The notes under the pieces: generated by a model | The model's input: the letters and a program-made list of their open reading frames with translations, nothing else | Databases searched by the model: none | What the model was told of the DNA's origin: nothing | Shown here: positions 26,406 to 33,765 of the stretch, piece after piece | How positions within the stretch are numbered: the stretch's first letter is position 1 | Layout of the letters: each line of letters begins with the position of its first letter | Origin: an uncultured Eubacteriales bacterium | GTDB taxonomy: Bacteria > Bacillota > Clostridia > Oscillospirales > Oscillospiraceae | DNA: 64,000 bases | NCBI GenBank assembly: GCA_900552475.1 | Contig: USAC01000002.1 | Coordinates: forward strand, 1-64,000 | Direction: 5' to 3' | Program-made: the position numbers and the translations under genes

Positions 26406-27281
26406 TCACTTCTGCTTTTTGCGGAAGAAGCCGAAGTACCACACCGCGAAGCCCGCCGCGGCGACGATCACAGCGCCGCCGACGATCCACCAGACCGCGC
26501 CGCTGCCGCTGTGCGTGGCGGTCTCCTCGCCGATGCGGTTGCCGCTCGCGTCAAACTCCTGCAGGCCGGTCGGCTCGGTGTCATCCGGGGGGGTTGCGTC
26601 CTCCCCGGCGGGGGTCTCAGGCTCGGTCACAGGCGTCTCGGGCTCCGTGGCCGCGGGGGTTTCCGGCTCTGCAGCCGCAGGGGTGGAGGGGGTATCCGAC
26701 GGGGCGGAGGGCGTCTCGGTGCTCTGCGCGGGCTTCGGCTGCGGGGCGGGGATGCTCGTGATGAAGTCGCCGGAGCCGGACTGGAGGTTCGAGACGGTGA
26801 TGTAGAAGATCACCTGCCGCCCCATGGGGACGACGTACATCGAGCAGCGGATGACGGAGTGCTCGCTGCCGACGCGCATGCGGAAGTCCGCGGTGTTGTT
26901 GGAGTAGTCCTCCTGCATGCACGAGACGCTCACGGACTTGCCGTCGACCTGAAAGGTCGGGCTCTGGATGTTGTCCATCAGCTTGAGACGGACGGTCACA
27001 TACGTCCGCCCCTCGGCGTCGACCTCGACGAGCGCCTTTGTATAGGTGGCCGACTCGGTCATCGACTGGCCGAGCACGGCGGAGCCGTCGCCGCCCGCGT
27101 CCTCGATGACCCCGGTGGTGGGGTGCTTGTAGTGGGGCGTGGCGGTGGCGAGGTAGATGCCGTTTTCCGCGGCATAGGCGGGGATAGCGGTGATGCTCGC
27201 CGCAAGGACGAGCATCACCGCCACACCGCATACCGACTTCAAAACGCGTTTGAACAGTCTCTTTGCGGTATGATGTTTCAT
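26406..27281 (-). CDS. Membrane-anchored heme-binding Shp-like protein
   Basis: Relay protein expected to pass heme from a NEAT surface receptor to the ABC importer lipoprotein, as Shp does in streptococci. The 291-residue product has a signal peptide (cleavage after IPAYAAE-type site near 38), an Shp/NEAT-like beta domain (about 40-170, with SMTESATYTKALVEV), a Pro/Glu/Thr-rich linker made of PETPxxTEPETP repeats, and a C-terminal membrane helix with basic tail FFRKKQK, no LPXTG. It lies 10 bases before the lipoprotein gene. Confidence 0.82.
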   Translation of the reverse strand: MKHHTAKRLFKRVLKSVCGVAVMLVLAASITAIPAYAAENGIYLATATPHYKHPTTGVIEDAGGDGSAVLGQSMTESATYTKALVEVDAEGRTYVTVRLKLMDNIQSPTFQVDGKSVSVSCMQEDYSNNTADFRMRVGSEHSVIRCSMYVVPMGRQVIFYITVSNLQSGSGDFITSIPAPQPKPAQSTETPSAPSDTPSTPAAAEPETPAATEPETPVTEPETPAGEDATPPDDTEPTGLQEFDASGNRIGEETATHSGSGAVWWIVGGAVIVAAAGFAVWYFGFFRKKQK

Positions 27282-27285
27282 GAAA

Positions 27286-30200
27286 TTATTCTCCTCTGGT
27301 TTCCTTGCGGCGGCTGACGGCCATGACGGCGATCATTCCGGCCGCGGCGGTGAGCAGCAGACCCCACAGCATAACGCCGCTGTCGCCGGTGGAAGCACCG
27401 GGCGTGGAGGGGTTGGCGGGCTCATCGGCGGAGGTGGAGCCGACGGCGACGATGGCGTAGTTGCCGGCGGTCTTGGTCGCGGCGGTGTAGTAGCCGTCCG
27501 CGGCGGTGCCCTTCACGAGGGTCTTGCCGTCGCCGTTCACGCGGTAGAGCGCGAGTTCGCCGCTGCCAACGGCGGGCAGGCTCAGCTCCACGGCACCGCT
27601 CGGCGCGACCTCATTGCCTTCGCTGTCGAGGAACTTCACGCTGTAGAGCTTGAAGTTCCTGCCGACGCTCGCGAGCGTCTGGGCGGCGGCGTCATAGTCG
27701 GCGCCCTCGGTGATCTCGGTCACGACGATCTGCACGCCCTCGGGCAGGACGCCCTTGTCGGCATGGATCTTCACGCCGGTCGCCTCGTCGGTGTAATCAA
27801 CGGCGGGGGAGAGCTCCTGCGGCTTCTCGGGCTCAAAGGCGGGATCATCCTCGGTCGTCTCGCGCAGGGAGCTGCGGTCGAGGTGCATGAGCACATCCTG
27901 GTCGCCCGTACCGGCGGAGATGTCCTCCATCACGGGGACGAACACGTGCAGCGGCACGAAGCTCTCGGCGTCCGCGCGGGCGGTGGCCACCAGCGGGAAG
28001 GAGACGGACTTGGGATAGAGCTGACCCTCGGCGGTGCCGCCGGGAACGTTGAACTCATCGCTCACGTCGGTACCGTCGGCGTTCTTCTGCGTGGTGAGGA
28101 CGGTGGCCTCGCTGCGCGTGCCGATCACGGCGCCGTAGTCGCCGTAGCTGTAGCCGTCATTGTAATAGGAGAGCTTGGCGAGATAGCCGAAGCGGTTGAG
28201 ATAGTGCAGACCCTTGAACTGAACGGTCAGGGTGTAGTTGCCGTCCTTGACGACGAGCTTCGCGGTGTGGTTGACCGCGTCGTTCGACATGGAGAGGTCA
28301 GTGCGGTTGAGCTTGAGCATCTCGAAGTCGATGGCGTAGACGCCGTCGGCGAGGTTGTTCCAGTCGAGCGCGCCGGTCTTCTCCAGACCCGCGACGGCGC
28401 TGAGGATATCCCTGGCCATCTTGTCGACGGCAGCCTGCTCGGTGATGTTCTTCGTGCGGTCGACGGCGTCGATAACGCTGCGCAGCGCGGCGACGCTCTC
28501 GTCCGTGTAGCCGCTGAGGTCGGCGGGCACCTTGGAAAGCGCCTCGTCCACGGCGGAGTAGTCCGCGGCCCTATACGTCAGGCCGTCCATGTTGCTCGTG
28601 AGATAGCCGAGGTAGGTGTCGACCTTCTCCTGCGTGCCGAAGCCGGTCTCGAGCAGGTACTCCACACCGGTGATCGTCGCGGAGAAGCTGTTCCAGCTAT
28701 CGGTGGTGTAGAGCGCGTCGCCCTTGGCCTCGAGCTCCTTGGCCTCGGCGAGCTTCGCCTTGAGGGCACCCAGCTGCAGGCCGTAGTTCGGGTCGTTGGG
28801 GATGGCGTCGAGATCCTTCTTCGCCTGCTCGAGGAGGGAGTTGACCTGCTCGACGCTCTCGGCGGCGGCGATGGCGGTCACGGCGTCGGACTTCACCTTC
28901 GTCGCGGCGTCCTTGGACAGACCGGAATAATCCTTATTCAGATCCTTGTAGGCGACCAGCTCGGCAACTGCGTCGGCCTTGGCCGCGTTCAGGATGTCCT
29001 CAAGCTGGAAGTTCAGGACGGGGTAGCCGTCGTTGAGCGTGCCGGGATCCTTGGCGAAGTTCTCGGCGAGGTTCGTCTGCTCGGTGAAGAAGTCGTCGCC
29101 CTTGAACCAGCTCTCGGCCTTGAAATAGGTCTTGCTGACAAGCTGCATGGTCGAGGAGCTGCTCTTCTGGCCGAGGGTGTAGAGCGCGTCGGCCGTGCCC
29201 TCGAGGGCATAGGCACCGTAGATCTGGCCGCTGTACATCCGGCCGACGAGCGCGCCGGTGCTGGGGCTGATGGCGTTGTCGTTGGTGGAGGTGACCTTGC
29301 CGGTGCTGTAGACGGCGGAGAGCTGGGACACGTCGCCGCCGGTGTAGCTGCCGACGATGCCGCCGACCGTGTGCTGCGCGGTGACGTCGCCGCGGTTATA
29401 GAGGCTGGAGAGAACGGCCATACCGGCGGTGTCGCCCTTCTTGGAGGCGACGGCCGAGCCGGCCACGCCGCCGACGCCCGAGCCGACACCGCTTACGTCG
29501 CCGGTGTTGTAGCAGCTCATCACGCCGACGACCGTGCCATAGGCGATGAAGTGGCCGACCACGCCGCCGGTGCTGGCGCCGGCAGTGATATCGGCGGTGT
29601 TATAGCTCTCGCGGATGTAGGTGCCGGAGGCATAGCCCGCCACGCCGCCGACCTTCTCCTGCTGGGGCGCAGTGATGGCGCCGGTGTTGGAGCAGTGGTA
29701 GACGGAGCCGTAGATCATCTCGCCCACAACACCGCCGGCGGTGGCGGCATAGTCCTTGTTGTTCACGCGGTCAACGGTGACGCTGACGCTGCTGTGGACG
29801 TTCTCAATGTTCGTGTACAGCGCGCCGCCCACGACGCCGCCGACATAGTTGGCCGTCGTCTTCACGACACCCTGCACGTTCAGGTCCTTGACCCCGGCCT
29901 TCTCGGAGGCGGTGCCCTTGAGATAGCCGAACAGGCCCTGATAGCTGCCGCCCGCAGTCACGAGCAGGTTGGAGACGGTGTGGCCGTTGCCGTAGAACGT
30001 GCCGGAGAAGGGGTGGGCCTGCGTGCCGATGGCGGTCCAGGCCTTGCCGTTGAGGTCGATGTCCTGATCGAGGAAGACGGAGGTGAAGGAGCGGCCGCTG
30101 TTTACCTGCTGGGCGAGCCACGCCAGCTCCTCGGCGGAGGTGATGTTCACGCTCGTGTCGTCGAGCTGCTTCGGCTCGCTGACGGTCTTGCCGTCCCAGC

Positions 30201-31485
30201 CGTCGGACTTGCTGACGGTCTCGAGCGCGTCGATGGCGCTGCGCAGCGCCGCGGCCTGCGCGTCGATCTCCTCCTGCGTGGAGGCGGAGTTATCAAGCAC
30301 GGCCTGCGCCGCGGTGATGGCATCGGCGAGCTTCTGATAGCTCTCGGCGGTGTAGAGCGTGGAGTCGATGGCCTTCGCGTCGCTCAGCGCCTGCGAGAGG
30401 GCATCTGTGCTGAGCTTGCTCAGACCGTCGATGGCGGTCTTGAGCTGCAGCGCCATGGCCTGCTGCTCGGCGTCAGTGTACTGGACGAGATCCAGCACGG
30501 GCTGGGCGTTGAAGCCGGTGCCGTCGAGGTCAAGCACGCGCTTGGCCCAGACGTTCTCGAGCTTCGCGTGTACCTCGCTGTAGGCGGCGTTGAACGCGGC
30601 CACGGAGGCCTCGGAATAGCCCTCGGTGTCGACCTGGCCGGCCTTCCAGAGCATGTACTGCACGTTCATCTCGGGGTTGTCGATCTTCGTCAGGCTCGTC
30701 CAGTCGACCTGCATGCGGGCATATTGGTCACCGGAGGAGGCGGAGATGTCGAACATCACGGGCACGAACACGTGGCAGAAGGCGGCGTGGTCGTAGGTGT
30801 AGTCCGCAGCCTTGGTGGGCGCCGTCTCATCGGCATTGGCGGCCATCACGGGCGTGACGTCAACCGAGAGCAGGTGGCTGTAGGGCTGGTCGACGATGTT
30901 GAGGTAGCTCGCCTCACGGCCGAAGCCGGCGGGACGGAGCTTTTGACCGTCGAACTTATACTCGGAATCGGGGTTGTTGTAGCCGTCATAGACGATCTCG
31001 CCCGCCTGCGTCTTCTGATAGGTCAGCGTCTGCGTGGGGGTGAAGACGGTCTTGGGGTCGCTTGCGTTCGGCATGCCGTAGCGCGTGAAGCTGCCGGGGT
31101 AGATACCCTCCAGCTCCATCATGAAGCCATACATACCGAGGTAGCCCATCGGCATGAACTCGACGAGCGCGGTGGCCTTGCCGCCCTGAACGACGACGAT
31201 CGGGCGATACGCCGTGTCATCGGTCCGCTTGGCCTTGTAGCTGTCGCTGCCGCGCAGGGCGGCGTTGCCCATGGAGTACTGCTTGGGATTGCTGGCGTTG
31301 CGCATGTTGATGTCGGCGTAGTAGACGCCGTCGGCCACGTCGGCGGGTACGCCGAGATAGATGGCCGCCCGAGTCTCGTCCGCCGTATCCGCGAATGCGG
31401 AGACGCAGACCAGATTCAGGCACATCAGCACTGCCATCAGCAGCGCCAGACCCCGCCCAAACAGACGGTGTGTGGATTTGGTCAT
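27286..31485 (-). CDS. Giant NEAT-domain heme surface receptor with GLUG and FIVAR repeats
   Basis: Predicted cell-surface hemoprotein receptor, 1399 residues. A signal peptide (about 1-32) is followed by a first NEAT domain (about 40-250, with YSMGNAAL and FVPVMFDISASSGDQYARM), FIVAR-type helical repeats (about 255-420), a block of GLUG beta repeats (about 430-820, many GGVVG/GGIVG units), more FIVAR helices, a second NEAT domain (about 1040-1220, with TDLSMSNDAVNHTAKLVV) and a C-terminal anchor STGDSGVMLWGLLL plus basic tail. Start is ATG 31485 after GGAGG; the frame extends to 31836 but lacks a ribosome site there. First gene of the heme operon. Confidence 0.85.
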   Translation of the reverse strand: MTKSTHRLFGRGLALLMAVLMCLNLVCVSAFADTADETRAAIYLGVPADVADGVYYADINMRNASNPKQYSMGNAALRGSDSYKAKRTDDTAYRPIVVVQGGKATALVEFMPMGYLGMYGFMMELEGIYPGSFTRYGMPNASDPKTVFTPTQTLTYQKTQAGEIVYDGYNNPDSEYKFDGQKLRPAGFGREASYLNIVDQPYSHLLSVDVTPVMAANADETAPTKAADYTYDHAAFCHVFVPVMFDISASSGDQYARMQVDWTSLTKIDNPEMNVQYMLWKAGQVDTEGYSEASVAAFNAAYSEVHAKLENVWAKRVLDLDGTGFNAQPVLDLVQYTDAEQQAMALQLKTAIDGLSKLSTDALSQALSDAKAIDSTLYTAESYQKLADAITAAQAVLDNSASTQEEIDAQAAALRSAIDALETVSKSDGWDGKTVSEPKQLDDTSVNITSAEELAWLAQQVNSGRSFTSVFLDQDIDLNGKAWTAIGTQAHPFSGTFYGNGHTVSNLLVTAGGSYQGLFGYLKGTASEKAGVKDLNVQGVVKTTANYVGGVVGGALYTNIENVHSSVSVTVDRVNNKDYAATAGGVVGEMIYGSVYHCSNTGAITAPQQEKVGGVAGYASGTYIRESYNTADITAGASTGGVVGHFIAYGTVVGVMSCYNTGDVSGVGSGVGGVAGSAVASKKGDTAGMAVLSSLYNRGDVTAQHTVGGIVGSYTGGDVSQLSAVYSTGKVTSTNDNAISPSTGALVGRMYSGQIYGAYALEGTADALYTLGQKSSSSTMQLVSKTYFKAESWFKGDDFFTEQTNLAENFAKDPGTLNDGYPVLNFQLEDILNAAKADAVAELVAYKDLNKDYSGLSKDAATKVKSDAVTAIAAAESVEQVNSLLEQAKKDLDAIPNDPNYGLQLGALKAKLAEAKELEAKGDALYTTDSWNSFSATITGVEYLLETGFGTQEKVDTYLGYLTSNMDGLTYRAADYSAVDEALSKVPADLSGYTDESVAALRSVIDAVDRTKNITEQAAVDKMARDILSAVAGLEKTGALDWNNLADGVYAIDFEMLKLNRTDLSMSNDAVNHTAKLVVKDGNYTLTVQFKGLHYLNRFGYLAKLSYYNDGYSYGDYGAVIGTRSEATVLTTQKNADGTDVSDEFNVPGGTAEGQLYPKSVSFPLVATARADAESFVPLHVFVPVMEDISAGTGDQDVLMHLDRSSLRETTEDDPAFEPEKPQELSPAVDYTDEATGVKIHADKGVLPEGVQIVVTEITEGADYDAAAQTLASVGRNFKLYSVKFLDSEGNEVAPSGAVELSLPAVGSGELALYRVNGDGKTLVKGTAADGYYTAATKTAGNYAIVAVGSTSADEPANPSTPGASTGDSGVMLWGLLLTAAAGMIAVMAVSRRKETRGE

Positions 31486-31601
31486 GTGTGAGGTTCCTCC
31501 TTTTCTTTTTCGCCCGGATGGCGGGCGTTTTCGATGGTTTGTCCCCGCTGCGGGGGATTGCTGCGGAAGAGGGAAGACGGTTCGGGAGATCTCCGACACG
31601 T

Positions 31602-31619
31602 GGTTAGTGATAGCTAACC
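31602..31619. promoter_or_regulatory. Operator-like dyad upstream of NEAT gene
   Basis: GGTTAG-N6-CTAACC (31602-31607, 31614-31619). The same dyad with the same spacing occurs at 32711-32728 over the regulator promoter. It lies about 55-70 bases downstream of the predicted start of transcription. Confidence 0.6.
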
Positions 31620-31677
31620 CTGCGCCGAAAAAAGAAGCCGCCCGCGGCCCGCTGCCCAGTTCCTTTTTTACAGCGGC

Positions 31678-31706
31678 AGTATAGCATGCGCGCGGGCGGT
31701 CTGCAA
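31678..31706 (-). promoter_or_regulatory. Promoter of heme acquisition operon
   Basis: Minus strand: TTGCAG (31706-31701), 17-base spacer, TATACT (31683-31678). Confidence 0.6.
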
Positions 31707-31714
31707 ACCCCGGC

Positions 31715-31808
31715 TTGTCACGCCTGTGTGACAAAATTTCCGCGAAAAACGTTGCCGCAGTCACTTTGCGGCGAAAAGCCCCGGAAATCCTGTCACGCCC
31801 CTGTGACA
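31715..31808. promoter_or_regulatory. Tandem TGTCAC-N6-GTGACA dyads
   Basis: Two dyads of identical half-site and spacing: 31715-31734 (TTGTCAC-N6-GTGACAA) and 31791-31808 (TGTCAC-N6-GTGACA), 75 bases between centres, just upstream of the predicted -35 box of the heme operon. The binding protein is unknown. Confidence 0.5.
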
Positions 31809-31839
31809 AACGCGGAAATTTTGTGGAAATTGCCAAGCG

Positions 31840-32709
31840 TCAGATCATGATGGTGAAGATGGCGGTTGATTCCGGCATGTGCATCGTCCCCACGGAGCAC
31901 TGCATCCGCATGCAGACGCTCCCGTGCAGGATCTGACCCATGCCCTCGCCAATGTTGAGAAAGTGCAGAACGTCCGCGGAGAAGGCGAGGTTCTCGCCGT
32001 CCTCCTCCGCGCGCATAAACACGCCGTCCGGCTGGAGGATCGTGAGCTTGCGCACGCGGCCGTTCATCTTCCGCCCCGTGAGCGGCGACTTCGCGGACAG
32101 GTCAACCGGCTGCAGCACAATCTGCCCGCGTCCGTCCGCTACGCGCAGCACGCACGGGTGGCGGAAGCCCTCGTTCGCCATGGAGAGGTTCGTTCCGCCG
32201 CGTACCGTCTCGCGGTAGATGAGGAAGGGGAAGCTGTACTCCCCGTCGGCCAGATGGCGGCAGAGCTCCTCGCCGCCGAACTCCTTCTGCCGCCGCAGCT
32301 CGTACTTCGCGCGGTAGCGCTGCTCGGAGCTTTTGATGATCTCCATGCCGCGCTCGGAGCTGAACCGCGCCCACGCGTAGGCGTCGTGCTCGGCGTCGTT
32401 GAGATCCAGCCCCTCATAGAGCAGGTGGTTGAGCACGATGTTCGTCCGCTTCTCGTAGTAGGCGGCCTGTTCGCGCCCGGCCTGCGTCAGCCGCGGCCGT
32501 CGCAGGTCGCTGCGGTCGAGCAGCCCCTCTTTTTCCAGCGACATGAGCAGGCGGCTGATCTTCTGCTTGCCCTCGCCGAGGATGTCTGCCAGCCCCGTGA
32601 CCGTACACAGCGCGGGGTCCTCGTTGAGAAAGCAGATCAGCGCCCGCATCTTCAGAATTTCCAGGGATTCGGCATCACATTTCCCGCCCTTTCTGAAAAA
32701 GAATAGCAT
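31840..32709 (-). CDS. DtxR-like metal/heme-responsive regulator
   Basis: 289-residue protein with an N-terminal winged helix (about 20-75, TVTGLADILGEGKQKISRLL) and a following segment YYEKRTNIVLNHLLYEG...NDAEHDAYAWAR resembling the DtxR/MntR dimerisation and metal-binding helices. The C-terminal 150 residues are not a standard SH3-like tail that I recognise. It sits directly upstream of the heme operon, same strand, and its promoter overlaps a GGTTAG-N6-CTAACC dyad, so autoregulation is likely. Start 32709 has no ribosome site; ATG 32649 is an alternative. A MarR-type label cannot be excluded. Confidence 0.6.
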   Translation of the reverse strand: MLFFFRKGGKCDAESLEILKMRALICFLNEDPALCTVTGLADILGEGKQKISRLLMSLEKEGLLDRSDLRRPRLTQAGREQAAYYEKRTNIVLNHLLYEGLDLNDAEHDAYAWARFSSERGMEIIKSSEQRYRAKYELRRQKEFGGEELCRHLADGEYSFPFLIYRETVRGGTNLSMANEGFRHPCVLRVADGRGQIVLQPVDLSAKSPLTGRKMNGRVRKLTILQPDGVFMRAEEDGENLAFSADVLHFLNIGEGMGQILHGSVCMRMQCSVGTMHMPESTAIFTIMI

Positions 32710-32738
32710 GGGTTAGCGCCAACTAACCCATGCTATTC
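32701..32738. promoter_or_regulatory. 16-bp perfect dyad over regulator start
   Basis: Perfect 16-base arms 32701-32716 and 32723-32738 around a 6-base centre. The inner part is GGTTAG-N6-CTAACC. It covers the predicted transcription start, part of the -10 box and the first codon of the regulator. Confidence 0.75.
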
Positions 32739-32763
32739 TACCACATGCGCCTATTTTTGTCAA
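32735..32763 (-). promoter_or_regulatory. Promoter of DtxR-like regulator
   Basis: Minus strand: consensus TTGACA (32763-32758), 17-base spacer, TAGAAT (32740-32735). The expected transcript would have a leader of only about 20 bases. Confidence 0.75.
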
Positions 32764-32830
32764 TGTCGCCCGCCGCGCCGCGTTCCGTCAAATCGACAAA
32801 ACGGGGAAGTGCGGAGGGCATGCGGGGTGC

Positions 32831-33742
32831 TTATTCTACATAGAAGCAGGTTTTCCCGCTCCCGGCGAGTACGCTGTTGGCCTTGGCGACCAGCTCGCGC
32901 ATCCGCTCGAGACTGGGCGGCTCCGTCCCCTCCGCCACCGGGTAGGTACGCCCCAGTGCGTGGTACTTGGATTCGCCCAGCTTATGATAAGCCAGAAGCT
33001 CATAGCTCTCCACACGGCCGATCGAACGGAGCATCTCGGCGATGCCCATGATGTTCTCGTCCGAGTCGTTGTAGCCGGGGATCACCGGCGTGCGCACGAT
33101 GATCGGCACACCGAACGCCGCGATCTTATGCAGGTTCTCCAGAATCAGACGGTTGTCCGCACCGGTAAGCTGTCTGTGGATCTCGGGGTCGATGTGCTTG
33201 ACGTCGAAATACATAGCATCAATGTAGGGCAGGGCGGGCGCGAACATCTCATAGTTCGCGTGGCCGCAGCTCTCGAGCATCACATGGATGCCGCCCTCGT
33301 GACAGCGCTTGGCGATGTCGTGCAGCAGCTCCGGCTGCGCCAGCGGTTCGCCGCCCGAGAACGTCACGCCGCCGCCGGACTTCGTGAAGAACACGCGGTC
33401 CTTCTCAATCTCGCGGAACAGGTCGTCGACCGACGGCTCGCGCCCCACGATGTATTTCGACCCCGCGTAGCAGATCTCCGTGCAGTGAAAGCACTTCTGA
33501 CATGCCGTGCGGTCGATGCGCGGATAGCCCTCCCCGTCGGGGTGGATGGCCCCGGCGGGACATTCGTCCCGGCAGACCATGCACCCGACGCAGCGGTTCT
33601 TCGCCTCCATGATCTCCTTCCGGAACGACTGGGATTCCGGGTTGGCGCACCACTTGCATGAAAGGGGGCAGCCTTTCATGAACACAGTGGTGCGCAGCCC
33701 GTAGCCGTCGTGGTTGGAGCATCTTTGAACGTTAAAAATCAT
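32831..33742 (-). CDS. Glycyl radical enzyme activase (radical SAM)
   Basis: Activating enzyme that installs the glycyl radical on the adjacent enzyme. The 303-residue product has the radical SAM motif CPLSCKWC (Cys-x3-Cys-x2-Cys) near residue 25, followed by two extra ferredoxin-type clusters, CVGCMVCRDECP near 51 and CQKCFHCTEICY near 80, as in activases of the dehydratase group (pyruvate formate-lyase activase lacks them), then SGGEPLAQPE. It is 23 bases downstream of the glycyl radical enzyme gene and so under the same cobalamin riboswitch. Confidence 0.92.
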   Translation of the reverse strand: MIFNVQRCSNHDGYGLRTTVFMKGCPLSCKWCANPESQSFRKEIMEAKNRCVGCMVCRDECPAGAIHPDGEGYPRIDRTACQKCFHCTEICYAGSKYIVGREPSVDDLFREIEKDRVFFTKSGGGVTFSGGEPLAQPELLHDIAKRCHEGGIHVMLESCGHANYEMFAPALPYIDAMYFDVKHIDPEIHRQLTGADNRLILENLHKIAAFGVPIIVRTPVIPGYNDSDENIMGIAEMLRSIGRVESYELLAYHKLGESKYHALGRTYPVAEGTEPPSLERMRELVAKANSVLAGSGKTCFYVE

Positions 33743-33765
33743 GCTTGCTCACCTGGGCTATCTCA

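Noticed and set aside
27280..31491. 1403-codon plus-strand open frame opposite the NEAT receptor
   Set aside because: It is Gly/Val/Leu/His-rich low-complexity translation of the antisense of a GC-rich gene, with no ribosome site, signal or domains. The minus-strand frame has signal peptide, domains and a good start.
31486..31836. N-terminal extension of the NEAT receptor
   Set aside because: The extra 117 codons contain the promoter and operators, lack a ribosome site, and would bury the signal peptide.
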